Shown piece by piece: positions 24,802 to 34,102 of a stretch of DNA of 64,000 nt. This DNA is from Gammaproteobacteria bacterium (GTDB lineage Bacteria; Pseudomonadota; Gammaproteobacteria; SZUA-229): positions 1 through 64,000 of the forward strand of contig JAOUKV010000003.1 of NCBI GenBank assembly GCA_029882355.1, given 5' to 3'. The position numbers and the translations under genes were made by a program. The first letter of the stretch is position 1. Each line of letters opens with the position of its first letter. The notes under the pieces were generated by a model. The model was not told the origin of the DNA and made no database searches. It worked only from the letters and a program-made list of their open reading frames with translations.

Positions 24802-25541
24802 TACTAAATATTGCCCTACGCGAATTACGCGGCATGTTTTTATCACCACTGGCCTGGACGGTACTAGCAGTATCACAATTAATTTTATGCTGGATTTTTT
24901 TTGCTCAGATAGACGTATTCTTTTCTGTTCAGAAAGAACTGACTACCATGCCAAATGCTCCAGGCGTTTCCGACCTGATCACAGCTCCGGTACTGGAAAT
25001 TGCCAGTGTGATGTTACTCATGATATCGCCATTACTAACTATGCGATTAATCAGTGAAGAACGTCGCAATGGTACACTAACGCTTTTACTATCTTCGCCT
25101 ATTAGCATCAGTGAAATAGTACTCGGTAAATTTTTTGGCATCGTATTTTTCTATCTTATTCTTATTGGCATGATTAGTTTAATGCCATTGTCACTAATGA
25201 TGGGCACGGATCTTGATCTAGGTAAATTGGCCGCTGGCCTGCTTGGTTTGTTACTTTTATTGTGTGCTTTCGCTGCAGCAGGTTTATTTTTATCATCACT
25301 CACCGCTAATCCGGTAGTTGCTGCTATCAGCACTTTTGGTTTATTGCTTATGTTATGGATGATTGAACGCAGTGGTAATGGCGCAGACAGTATATTTAAT
25401 TATGCGTCACTCACCAGCCATGTCACGCCTTTTCTAAGAGGTATGCTAAACAGTGTCGATCTGATTTATTTCGCATTATTCATTATCACTTTTTTGCTAC
25501 TCACCATCCGTCATATGGATGCAGAACGTCTACAGGGTTAA
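24798..25541 (+). CDS. ABC transporter permease (GldF-like)
   Basis: 247 aa, six transmembrane segments, ABC-2 type. N-I-A-L-R-E-L-R-G and S-E-E-R-R-N-G-T-L motifs match GldF-type permeases. Translationally coupled to the ATPase (ATGA overlap) and followed 15 bp later by the auxiliary subunit. In most non-gliding bacteria the substrate is unknown. Confidence 0.92.
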   Translation: MILNIALRELRGMFLSPLAWTVLAVSQLILCWIFFAQIDVFFSVQKELTTMPNAPGVSDLITAPVLEIASVMLLMISPLLTMRLISEERRNGTLTLLLSSPISISEIVLGKFFGIVFFYLILIGMISLMPLSLMMGTDLDLGKLAAGLLGLLLLLCAFAAAGLFLSSLTANPVVAAISTFGLLLMLWMIERSGNGADSIFNYASLTSHVTPFLRGMLNSVDLIYFALFIITFLLLTIRHMDAERLQG

Positions 25542-25556
25542 GGACAAGTATTACGC

Positions 25557-26930
25557 ATGAAAACCTCAAAAAGTATTCGCTTCCAATTACAGATACAAAA
25601 GATTATTTTCATCATTTTATTACTCAGCGTAGTTGGTCTACTCGCCTGGGCAAGCCAGAAATACAGTGTTCAGTACGACTGGACAGCAGGTCAACGTAAT
25701 ACCATTTCACAAAGCAGCATCGAATTACTCCACAGTATGGATGATCCAGTAGTCGTTAATGTTTACCTGCAGGATGACCCTACCGTAAAAGCAGCGGTTG
25801 CTGAAATACTTAAACGATATAAACGCGAAAAGAATAACTTTAACTTTAAGTTAATCAACCCCGATATTGATATTGAATTAGCACAACTTGATAAAGTAAC
25901 CCGATATGGACAGGTTGTTATTAAATACCAGGGGCGCAGTGAAATAGTAGCATCATTGAGTGAGAGCACACTCAGTAGCTCACTTCAGAGACTCAGTTAT
26001 AGCGGCAGGCGCTCACTGGTATATATAGCTGGTCATGACGAACGTAACCCTTCCAGCAGTGACAATACTGATTTCAGTCAATTTACCGACAAGCTTGCGA
26101 CCAAGGGCATCATCAGTACTCAGCATCATTTGTTAAAAGCATCTTTGCCAGATGACACCGATATTCTCGTGATTGCCTCCCCTAACAAAACACTTCTTAA
26201 AGGTGAACTCGAACATATCAAAAAACACATCGAACAAGGTGGTAATTTATTGTGGATGATGGATCCCGGCGCTAACAGCAAGACACTCAATGGTCTTAAT
26301 GAATTAGCTATGCTACTAAATATTAATTTTATTGATGGCATTATTGTCGATAACAACACCAATTTACGTAAGACTCTGGGCATTCAACACCCTGCAATGA
26401 TTCCTGTGCTGGATTATTATCCGCATGCGATCACAAAAAACCTGAGCTATAACACATTATTTCCTATCAGCCGTGGCATCACCATTGGGGATGATAGCGA
26501 TTGGCAAAAAACAATTATTGCCCAGTCTTTACCTCAAAGCTGGTCTGAAAGCAGTGACCTGGTAGATGGCATCGTATTTGATTCAAATTCAGGTGACATT
26601 GCAGGCCCATTGCCAATAGTGATTGCTCTTGAACGCACACTAACAAATAACAATAAATCATCACAACGCATTATTATCACTGGTGATAGTGATTTCCTAG
26701 CCAATAGTTATGTCGGTATTGGCGCTAATCTAACCTTGGGATTAAGCATTATTGACTGGTTAAATGGTGATGATGATTTAATCTCCATCGAAATAAAGAA
26801 TGCCCCAGATACAAATCTTCAACTTGATGATACCGAGATAATGGTCATCGGCTTTGGTTTCTTTATTCTGCTTCCTTTCGGTCTATTACTTACTGGCCTA
26901 CTTATCTGGTTTAAACGTCGTAAACGCTAA
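25557..26930 (+). CDS. ABC-associated auxiliary protein (GldG-like)
   Basis: 457 aa, with an N-terminal membrane anchor (about 18-36), a large extracytoplasmic domain of the ABC_transp_aux family (D-W-T-A-G-Q-R-N-T-I-S near the start; G-G-N-L-L-W-M-M-D-P-G; I-T-G-D-S-D-F) and a C-terminal helix before basic R-R-K-R. Completes an ATPase-permease-GldG set. Expected to act in the periplasm with the permease. Confidence 0.9.
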   Translation: MKTSKSIRFQLQIQKIIFIILLLSVVGLLAWASQKYSVQYDWTAGQRNTISQSSIELLHSMDDPVVVNVYLQDDPTVKAAVAEILKRYKREKNNFNFKLINPDIDIELAQLDKVTRYGQVVIKYQGRSEIVASLSESTLSSSLQRLSYSGRRSLVYIAGHDERNPSSSDNTDFSQFTDKLATKGIISTQHHLLKASLPDDTDILVIASPNKTLLKGELEHIKKHIEQGGNLLWMMDPGANSKTLNGLNELAMLLNINFIDGIIVDNNTNLRKTLGIQHPAMIPVLDYYPHAITKNLSYNTLFPISRGITIGDDSDWQKTIIAQSLPQSWSESSDLVDGIVFDSNSGDIAGPLPIVIALERTLTNNNKSSQRIIITGDSDFLANSYVGIGANLTLGLSIIDWLNGDDDLISIEIKNAPDTNLQLDDTEIMVIGFGFFILLPFGLLLTGLLIWFKRRKR

Positions 26931-26932
26931 TC

Positions 26933-27850
26933 ATGCGATCGCACCTACTCACTAATTTATTTTTATTCCTACTCGCCATTGGTCTTGGCATGTTCCTCTT
27001 CATCGATGAAATCGATCAGAATGGGACAAAAAAACTCAGCGACATTAGCGCTGACAGCATTACTCGAGTTTCTATTCGCCACCAGCAACGTGAAATAATT
27101 ATAAACAAGAATGATCAGCAATGGCATATGATAAAACCTGTTGAGGTTTCTGCAAATCAGTTCCGCATGAAAACACTACTGAATTTACTTAGCACCATCA
27201 GTCATGCCCAATATAATACTGACGATCTTGATCTTAAGAAATACGGGCTTGATAAGGCAGTCACATACATCAGATTCAATGATACGAAAATTGTCTTTGG
27301 CATTATAAATCCAATTAATAATTTACGATATGTAACAATAAATAATGAACTTCATTTAATTGATGATCATTATTACCCTTTATTAAGTTCACAAATGGGC
27401 ACATTGGTCGCCCGCGAATTATTACCGGCCAGGACAAAGATCAACAAGCTTGTTTTACCTGAACAGACGCTAGCACGTGACGAAAATGATCTTTGGAAAA
27501 GCACTACTGATATCTCTAGCGATGCCATCGTAGAGGCAGTCCAGAACTGGACTCATAAGCAGGCATTTGCAGTACATGATTATGTTGAAAGAGAATCACT
27601 GGGGGAAATTCAGGTCTATATTGTAAATAAAGATACCCCTGTTCTTTTCAATATCACCGATGTTGATCCATGGCTAATTATTGCACGACCTGATATCAAT
27701 CTGGAATATCACTTCAACCTTGAAGACTACGACACCCTGTTAAGACCAGGCTCTGTCAAACCTACACCTGATAATCTGCAGAACGAATCCACTACTGAAT
27801 CACTTCAGGTATCACCCGATGAATTCATGAAGGCTATCCAGTCTCAATAA
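26933..27850 (+). CDS. DUF4340 protein
   Basis: 305 aa with an N-terminal signal anchor (L-F-L-F-L-L-A-I-G-L-G-M-F-L-F) and an extracytoplasmic domain of DUF4340 type (W-H-M-I-K-P-V near residue 64; Y-G-L-D near 103). It begins 2 bp after the GldG-like gene; DUF4340 proteins are regular companions of this transporter type. Function undefined. Confidence 0.87.
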   Translation: MRSHLLTNLFLFLLAIGLGMFLFIDEIDQNGTKKLSDISADSITRVSIRHQQREIIINKNDQQWHMIKPVEVSANQFRMKTLLNLLSTISHAQYNTDDLDLKKYGLDKAVTYIRFNDTKIVFGIINPINNLRYVTINNELHLIDDHYYPLLSSQMGTLVARELLPARTKINKLVLPEQTLARDENDLWKSTTDISSDAIVEAVQNWTHKQAFAVHDYVERESLGEIQVYIVNKDTPVLFNITDVDPWLIIARPDINLEYHFNLEDYDTLLRPGSVKPTPDNLQNESTTESLQVSPDEFMKAIQSQ

Positions 27851-27867
27851 CAGCACTTCAAACTATC

Positions 27868-28686
27868 ATGCCTGAATTACCAGAAGTAGAAACTAGCCGT
27901 CGTGGTATTGAACCGCATATTCTCAACAAAAAAGTGAGCAGTGTAATCATACGACAGCACAAGCTACGCTGGCCTATTCCAAAATCACTACCCGATAAAA
28001 TAAATGACCATAAACTCACTCAGATAGATCGTCGTGGAAAATATTTGTTACTTAACTTCGCCAGGTCCGGCACAGTCATCATTCACCTCGGCATGTCCGG
28101 TAGCTTAAGAATCTGCACACCCTCAACACCAGTAGGAAAACATGATCACATTGACTTTGTTTTCAGCAATAAAAAAATACTGCGTTTAACCGATCCAAGA
28201 AAATTTGGCTGTGTGTTATGGACCAAGCAAGCTATTGAAGAACATAAACTACTCAGCAAACTCGGCCCCGAACCACTGACTGACGAATTTGATGCCGCAT
28301 ATTTATATGCACAATCCCGTAAGCGTAGCTGCTCAATTAAAGCATTTATTATGAATAGTCACGTAGTAGTTGGTGTGGGCAATATCTACGCCAGTGAATC
28401 TTTATTTATGGCTGGTATCAATCCCAATCGTAAAGCAGGAAGTATATCTAAACCTCGTTGTGAAAAACTGGTTGCAGCCATTAAGACAATACTTGATGCA
28501 GCGATTAAACAGGGCGGTACCACCTTACGTGATTTCACCCGCGAGAATGGTCAACCCGGTTACTTCGCACAACAGTTACAGGTATATGGTCGTGCAGGAG
28601 AAGCCTGCCCTGAATGTGCTAAACCGATCAAACTAATAAGCCAGCAGAATCGTTCTACTTTTTACTGTACTCAATGCCAAAAATGA
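27868..28686 (+). CDS. mutM: Formamidopyrimidine-DNA glycosylase
   Basis: 272 aa, full length. Removes 8-oxoguanine and formamidopyrimidines. It has the catalytic N-terminal proline and glutamates in M-P-E-L-P-E-V-E-T, the beta-turn lysine in R-R-G-K-Y, N-I-Y-A-S-E, and the C-terminal zinc finger (C-P-E-C ... C-T-Q-C). Downstream of the Gld-like operon by 17 bp, probably co-transcribed. Confidence 0.97.
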   Translation: MPELPEVETSRRGIEPHILNKKVSSVIIRQHKLRWPIPKSLPDKINDHKLTQIDRRGKYLLLNFARSGTVIIHLGMSGSLRICTPSTPVGKHDHIDFVFSNKKILRLTDPRKFGCVLWTKQAIEEHKLLSKLGPEPLTDEFDAAYLYAQSRKRSCSIKAFIMNSHVVVGVGNIYASESLFMAGINPNRKAGSISKPRCEKLVAAIKTILDAAIKQGGTTLRDFTRENGQPGYFAQQLQVYGRAGEACPECAKPIKLISQQNRSTFYCTQCQK

Positions 28687-28698
28687 ATAGTTCACGCT

Positions 28699-30213
28699 AT
28701 GAAAAAAATTAAATCCAGTTTTGAAAATTATGGTTTCTGGCTAGGTCTGGTTGTTTTTCTGATCGTGCTCTGGCTGCCGATATTTCCCAGTCCAGCAATA
28801 CAAAACATGTGCGCCGTAGCCTTGTTGATGGTGACCTGGTGGATTACCGAGGCACTGCCACTGGCAGCAACAGCATTATTACCGCTGGTTTTATTTCCCC
28901 TCCTGGGCATTACATCAGGCAAGGAGGTTGCTTCTGTTTATATGAACTCCACCATTTTTTTGTTCATTGGTGGTTTTGTACTGGCACTGTCTATGCAACG
29001 CTGGGAACTACATACCCGCATCGCCTTACGCATTATCAGCTGGTTTCACGGCAGTTCTCGATTAATGGTATTTGGCTTCATGTTGACCGGCGCAGGTCTG
29101 TCCATGTGGATTTCCAATACTGCCACAGCAACCATGCTGCTACCCATCGGTCTGGCCGTTTATGCACGCTCATCGAACCAGCTCAACGAAAGTGATCGCC
29201 AGGCATTGCTGACTGCACTGATGCTCGGCATTGCCTATTCCTGTTCGATTGGTGGTACCAGTACGCTGATCGGAACGCCGCCCAACATGGCCATGCAACG
29301 GATTTTCGAAATCACTTTCCCTTCTGCGCCTGAGATTTCTTTTTCACAATGGCTAATGTTTGCACTACCGCTTTCAGCATGCATGCTGTTGACCACCTGG
29401 TACATCATCACCTCGCGCTATACCGGAAAACACTTTCCTTCATTATCTCAGGCAAATAGGGCTGTCGGCTCTAAAAAGCAGGCCATGTCATATGAGGAAA
29501 AGGTTGTTGCTGCAGTTTTTACCGCCACCGCTTTCTGCTGGATATTCAGACAGGATATTATTGTCGGTGATTTCATTATTCCCGGCTGGTCACGCCTGCT
29601 CGAACATGCCAGCCTGATTAACGATGGCACCGTTGCGATTGCCTCCGCATTGTTACTGTTTTCGATCCCCGCAAAAAACCAGAAGAAATTCAAAAAAATC
29701 GCTGATGTCGATACCATTAGCGAACTTCCATGGAAAATTGTTTTACTGTTTGGTGGTGGTTTTGCTTTAGCCAGAGGCTTCACTGCCAGCGGTCTATCAG
29801 AATTTATCGGTCAGCAATTTATTGGCCTGCAGGACACCAGTATTATTTCATTGATCGCTGCCACCTCTGCAATGGTGGTTTTTCTGACAGAAGTAACTTC
29901 TAACACAGCGACTGCGGAAATGTTATTACCACTGGTAGCCTCTATCGCCAAAGCTATTGAAGTTAACCCGCTGCTATTAATGCTACCAGTTACCCTGTCT
30001 GCATCTATGGCATTTATGATGCCCGTAGCAACACCGCCCAATGCCATTGTTTTTGCCTCGGGTCAGTTAAAAATACGTGATATGGTTATTACAGGTTTCA
30101 TCATTAACTTAATTGTTATCGTCATGATAACACTCGCCACTTATTTCTGGGGAACGCAAATATTCTCAATTGATGAAAACGTTATCCCTGCATGGGCCAC
30201 GGAGGCATTTTAG
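28699..30213 (+). CDS. SLC13/DASS-family anion symporter
   Basis: 504 aa with 11-12 transmembrane segments. The family helical-hairpin motifs are S-N-T-A-T-A-T-M-L-L-P near residue 144 and S-N-T-A-T-A-E-M-L-L-P-L near residue 400; V-A-T-P-P-N-A-I-V-F follows. Members take up dicarboxylates, sulfate or related anions with sodium. Substrate not determinable. Followed by a terminator. Confidence 0.92.
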   Translation: MKKIKSSFENYGFWLGLVVFLIVLWLPIFPSPAIQNMCAVALLMVTWWITEALPLAATALLPLVLFPLLGITSGKEVASVYMNSTIFLFIGGFVLALSMQRWELHTRIALRIISWFHGSSRLMVFGFMLTGAGLSMWISNTATATMLLPIGLAVYARSSNQLNESDRQALLTALMLGIAYSCSIGGTSTLIGTPPNMAMQRIFEITFPSAPEISFSQWLMFALPLSACMLLTTWYIITSRYTGKHFPSLSQANRAVGSKKQAMSYEEKVVAAVFTATAFCWIFRQDIIVGDFIIPGWSRLLEHASLINDGTVAIASALLLFSIPAKNQKKFKKIADVDTISELPWKIVLLFGGGFALARGFTASGLSEFIGQQFIGLQDTSIISLIAATSAMVVFLTEVTSNTATAEMLLPLVASIAKAIEVNPLLLMLPVTLSASMAFMMPVATPPNAIVFASGQLKIRDMVITGFIINLIVIVMITLATYFWGTQIFSIDENVIPAWATEAF

Positions 30214-30226
30214 TTGATACATAAAA

Positions 30227-30256
30227 AATCCGTGCTTGAAAACTCGTGCACGGATT
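30227..30256 (+). terminator. Rho-independent-type hairpin
   Basis: AATCCGTGC pairs with GCACGGATT around a 12-nt loop, directly after the SLC13 gene. The following tract is only modestly T-rich. Confidence 0.65.
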
Positions 30257-30288
30257 ATATTCAACAGCCATTTGTTATAAAAAATTGC

Positions 30289-31077
30289 TCAGAAGGTAAA
30301 TACCAGTGTCACGGCTGTTTCTCTGTCAAAGTTATTACTACCTGCTGGTACGACTTCCAGATGCTTAACGGTGTGAGAGATCTTCATCGCTAAAGTACTA
30401 TTAATTTTTGCCGTTAATGCGGAGACTGATTTCCATTCATCCTGATCCTGACCCGCTTCATAGGTCAGATCTTCTTTAAATGTTGAAGTTCCTGATATTT
30501 TCCAGATATAACCAGCATTTACACGCAGCAAACTATCATCCTGTGTTTCTTCGAGTGGTGCAGGAGGAGCTTGCTGCACCAGCCTGTAAGAACGATAACC
30601 AGGACCTGCTTCAATATTCAAATTATGAATGTCTGATTTTATCAACCAACGACCATAACCAAGTCCAAGTTTTGCCTGATAATCAAAGCCACTAAATCGA
30701 TCATCTTCGTAACTCAATAAGCCAAAGAAATAATCAACATCGGTGAATTTATAATCCATTTGCCCTGCTGCCAGCCATTTTGCTGCGGTACGCTCTTCAG
30801 TTACCAGCGATGGACTTACTGTTGTATCCGTTGTTTTAGTTTTAGATGACAAAGCATCTGCATGTACTTTATATTTCCAATTTTCGATCTCATACGAAAG
30901 CTCGAACGCTGCTTTGGTCGTTTCAGTATTGGTATTACCGGAGACATTTACGTAACCCAGTTCAGCAGAACTTTCCCATGGCGACTTTGCTTTTTCTGCG
31001 GCCACGTTGCTTGATGAAAATGCCAGCAGGCTCGCAATACTCACTACTTTTATAAGATTCATATTTCTATTTTTCAT
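30289..31077 (-). CDS. DUF481 outer-membrane protein (YdiY-like)
   Basis: 262 aa with a signal peptide (cleavage near V-A-A-E, residue 28) and a DUF481 barrel: W-E-S-S-A-E-L-G-Y-V-N-V-S-G-N-T-N-T near the mature N-terminus, ending in V-T-L-V-F-T-F with a terminal phenylalanine as in outer-membrane barrels. AAGGTG sits 5 nt before the ATG. Lies 9 bp behind the MscS gene, so probably the same transcript. Confidence 0.9.
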   Translation of the reverse strand: MKNRNMNLIKVVSIASLLAFSSSNVAAEKAKSPWESSAELGYVNVSGNTNTETTKAAFELSYEIENWKYKVHADALSSKTKTTDTTVSPSLVTEERTAAKWLAAGQMDYKFTDVDYFFGLLSYEDDRFSGFDYQAKLGLGYGRWLIKSDIHNLNIEAGPGYRSYRLVQQAPPAPLEETQDDSLLRVNAGYIWKISGTSTFKEDLTYEAGQDQDEWKSVSALTAKINSTLAMKISHTVKHLEVVPAGSNNFDRETAVTLVFTF

Positions 31078-31086
31078 TTATTCACC

Positions 31087-31905
31087 TTAATTATTTTTTT
31101 GCATGTGCACATCCATCTGCGGATATGGAATAGAGACACCCGCCTCATCAAAGGCCAGCTTAATATTTTCATGGGTGTCAAAATATACATTCCAGTAATC
31201 ACCCGATTTACACCAGGGGCGCACATTAAAATTCACACTACTATCAGCCAGTTCTGCCACCGCCACCAATGGTTCAGGCTCCGCAAGGACACGTTCATCA
31301 TTATCTAAAATTTGCTTGATAATGCCTTTTGCCTTACGTAGATCATCGTTATACCCAATACTGAAAACCATATCCACTCTCCTTGTCTCACGTGCCGAGT
31401 AATTAGTTATGGTTCCGCCATATATAGACCCATTAGGCACGATGATTTCACGATTATCACCTGTACGCATCACCGTATTGAAGATATTTATCTTCTCTAC
31501 CGTCCCCATTACGCCGCCTGCATCTATAAAATCACCGCTTTTAAATGGCCGAAAAATAACCAGCATGACACCAGCAGCAAGATTCTGCAGCGTGCTCTGT
31601 AAGGACAAACCAATGGCAAGACCTGCCGCACCAATTAGGGCAATGAGTGAGGTTGTATCGACACCAAGCTGATTCAGGGAGGCGATAACAACAAACAGCA
31701 ATAAAACTGTTTTAATTATCGAACTAATAAAATTAACCAGAATATTATCTAGCCTGGCCTTCAACATCAGCTTTTTCACCAATCTGGTGATTACACCAAT
31801 AACAAACTTACCGACAACAAATATAAGCAGTGCCATGGTGATATTAATCGCCCATGGAATCACGTAGGTATCGGTCATTTCCTGAATATTAAATGCTTCA
31901 ATCAT
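31087..31905 (-). CDS. MscS-family mechanosensitive channel
   Basis: 272 aa, the length of E. coli MscS. Three N-terminal helices; the pore helix has L-I-A-L-I-G-A-A-G-L-A-I-G-L-S-L-Q, followed by the MscS beta domain (R-P-F-K-S-G-D-F-I; V-P-N-G). Releases solutes on hypo-osmotic shock. Co-directional with the DUF481 gene. Confidence 0.95.
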   Translation of the reverse strand: MIEAFNIQEMTDTYVIPWAINITMALLIFVVGKFVIGVITRLVKKLMLKARLDNILVNFISSIIKTVLLLFVVIASLNQLGVDTTSLIALIGAAGLAIGLSLQSTLQNLAAGVMLVIFRPFKSGDFIDAGGVMGTVEKINIFNTVMRTGDNREIIVPNGSIYGGTITNYSARETRRVDMVFSIGYNDDLRKAKGIIKQILDNDERVLAEPEPLVAVAELADSSVNFNVRPWCKSGDYWNVYFDTHENIKLAFDEAGVSIPYPQMDVHMQKNN

Positions 31906-32106
31906 CGATATTTCTCCCTGTTTAAATTTATTTTATTACGCACACCATTCCTATACTTTTATGTTCCAAACCCATTTTTTCGTATGTTAGCATAGGCAAA
32001 TACAGCAATATCACACTATAACTGCGTGATATAAAACGTTCTAGAGACTTTCATGATGGGCATCACACATATATTTTCTTATAGATAACTTGTACGTCCT
32101 GCAGGC

Positions 32107-32583
32107 ATGTCTTCTAACGTAATATTGCACGATAAACAATTCACCTTTTACCTGAATTTGTACTACAATCCAAGAAACCAAGCACATTCCATAATGCCTA
32201 TGTCCATTGAACGCCGCAAAGTAGTACGATATATGACCATGATTGATATTGATCTTGTTTTAGAAAATGACAGTATACTATCTGTCCAGACACATGATAT
32301 TTCTCTGAATGGCATTCAATTCAAATGTGATAGTTTCATTGCGAACGAAATAGAGCCCCGCGGGCTACAGAGTTACTCTCTTGATCGCATCAAGGTGAAG
32401 GTAATTACCCGGTTCCCGACTGAAGATAAACAGAAGTTTTATGCTTCCTGCAAAGTTATTGCTGCGCGTCGTCTGTCACAGGAAGAATACCTGCTCGGCC
32501 TCGAATTTGTCGATTTCGAAAAAAACAGTGAAAAAATTCTTCAGAACTACATCCAAAAACTAGCGCTGGATGAACTAGGGTAA
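32107..32583 (+). CDS. PilZ-domain protein
   Basis: Up to 158 aa; the PilZ domain itself is the last ~125 residues. R-R-K-V-V-R and D-I-S-L-N-G-I match the c-di-GMP-binding R-x-x-x-R and (D/N)-x-S-x-x-G signatures approximately. No good ribosome-binding site marks the start, and ATGs at 32194 or 32200 would give a protein beginning just before the domain. It is a candidate receptor for the GGDEF protein at 8979-10193 (inference). Its 3' end overlaps convergent gltD by 9 bp. Confidence 0.8.
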   Translation: MSSNVILHDKQFTFYLNLYYNPRNQAHSIMPMSIERRKVVRYMTMIDIDLVLENDSILSVQTHDISLNGIQFKCDSFIANEIEPRGLQSYSLDRIKVKVITRFPTEDKQKFYASCKVIAARRLSQEEYLLGLEFVDFEKNSEKILQNYIQKLALDELG

Positions 32584-34053
32584 AGAACTGCTGCCCATCA
32601 AAAAAGCATCGATTTCACGCGCAGCCTCACGACCCTCATTGATACCCCATACCACCAGTGACTGACCACGGCGACAATCACCTGCGGTAAAAACACCTTC
32701 TACGCTGGTTTTGTATTGACCATAGTCGGCTTTGTAGTTAGCACGCTCATCGTAATCAATATTTAAGGCATCACTGACGTATTGCTCAGGACCGGTGAAG
32801 CCCATTGATAACATGACCAGATCAGCTGGCCATACTTTCTCAGAACCTGTCACTTCTTGCATATTCCAGCGACCGTCTTCTGACTTAGTCCATTTCGCTT
32901 CGACAGTTTTAACACCAGCAACATTACCGTTATCGTCACCAATAAACTCTTTGGTCAAAACACAGTAATCACGTGGGTCACGACCAAAACGCTCTTTACC
33001 TTCTTCGTGGCCATAATCTACACGATAGATTAGCGGCCAAAGCGGCCAGGGATTATCTTCTGCGCGTTGTTCAGGTGGTTGCGGCATCAACTCAAAGTTT
33101 TCTATCGATGCACAACCGTGGCGAATTGAAGTACCAATACAATCAGTACCGGTATCGCCACCACCAATGACAATGACATTTTTGTCTTTGGCAGAAATAT
33201 AGTTACCGTCTTGTAAATTGGAATCGAGTAAACTTTTTGTATTGGCGGTCAAAAAATCCATGGCCAGATGAATGCCTTTTAAACCACGACCGGGTACGTC
33301 CATATCTCGCGCCCTGGTCGAACCAGTGGCAAGCAAAACAGCATCATTTTCTTTTAGCAAATTCTTAACATCAATGGCATTTTCACCTGTGCCACCGACA
33401 TCAGCATTGGTCACAAATTCGATACCTTCGGCGTGTAATAAATCCACGCGGCGTTGAATAACATCCTTGCCAAGTTTCATATTTGGGATGCCGTACATCA
33501 GCAAACCTCCAATACGATCAGCGCGTTCGTAAACTGTCACTGAGTGACCCGCTTTATTCAGTTGCGCCGCAGCGGCTAAACCTGCTGGCCCCGAGCCGAC
33601 AACAGCGATAGTTTTACCGGTACGCGATTCAGGCACTTGTGCTGTAATCCAGCCTTCTACAAAACCTCGATCGACAATCGCGTGCTCAATATTTTTAATG
33701 GTTACCGCTGGGTCATTAATACCCAGCACACATGAACCTTCGCACGGAGCAGGACATACACGACCAGTAAACTCTGGAAAATTATTAGTTTTATGTAAAC
33801 GATTCAGGGCTTTCCGCCAATCGCCAGTATAAACCAGATGATTCCATTCAGGAATTAAGTTGCTTATCGGGCAACCTGTGCTCGACTGACAAAACGGCAC
33901 GCCACAGTCCATGCAACGCGCACCCTGAGTTTGCAAATGCGCCTCATCATGCGAACCGGAGAAAATCTCACCGTAATCGCCTAACCTGACCGTAACATCA
34001 CGATACGCTTCGGTCTTGCGTTCATATTCTTTAAAGCCAGTAGGTTTGCCCAT
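32575..34053 (-). CDS. gltD: Glutamate synthase (NADPH) small subunit
   Basis: 492 aa. N-terminal Fe-S cysteines (C-M-D-C-G-V-P-F-C and C-P-A-P-C-E-G-S-C), FAD-binding [10 protein letters not shown] and NADPH-binding G-G-G-D-T-G-T-D-C are intact. Passes electrons to GltB. 49 bp downstream of gltB. Confidence 0.96.
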   Translation of the reverse strand: MGKPTGFKEYERKTEAYRDVTVRLGDYGEIFSGSHDEAHLQTQGARCMDCGVPFCQSSTGCPISNLIPEWNHLVYTGDWRKALNRLHKTNNFPEFTGRVCPAPCEGSCVLGINDPAVTIKNIEHAIVDRGFVEGWITAQVPESRTGKTIAVVGSGPAGLAAAAQLNKAGHSVTVYERADRIGGLLMYGIPNMKLGKDVIQRRVDLLHAEGIEFVTNADVGGTGENAIDVKNLLKENDAVLLATGSTRARDMDVPGRGLKGIHLAMDFLTANTKSLLDSNLQDGNYISAKDKNVIVIGGGDTGTDCIGTSIRHGCASIENFELMPQPPEQRAEDNPWPLWPLIYRVDYGHEEGKERFGRDPRDYCVLTKEFIGDDNGNVAGVKTVEAKWTKSEDGRWNMQEVTGSEKVWPADLVMLSMGFTGPEQYVSDALNIDYDERANYKADYGQYKTSVEGVFTAGDCRRGQSLVVWGINEGREAAREIDAFLMGSSSLP

Positions 34054-34102
34054 TACATCTTCTCTAAAATTTTATTTTTGATGGCCAACAATTAACGACT
34101 AT

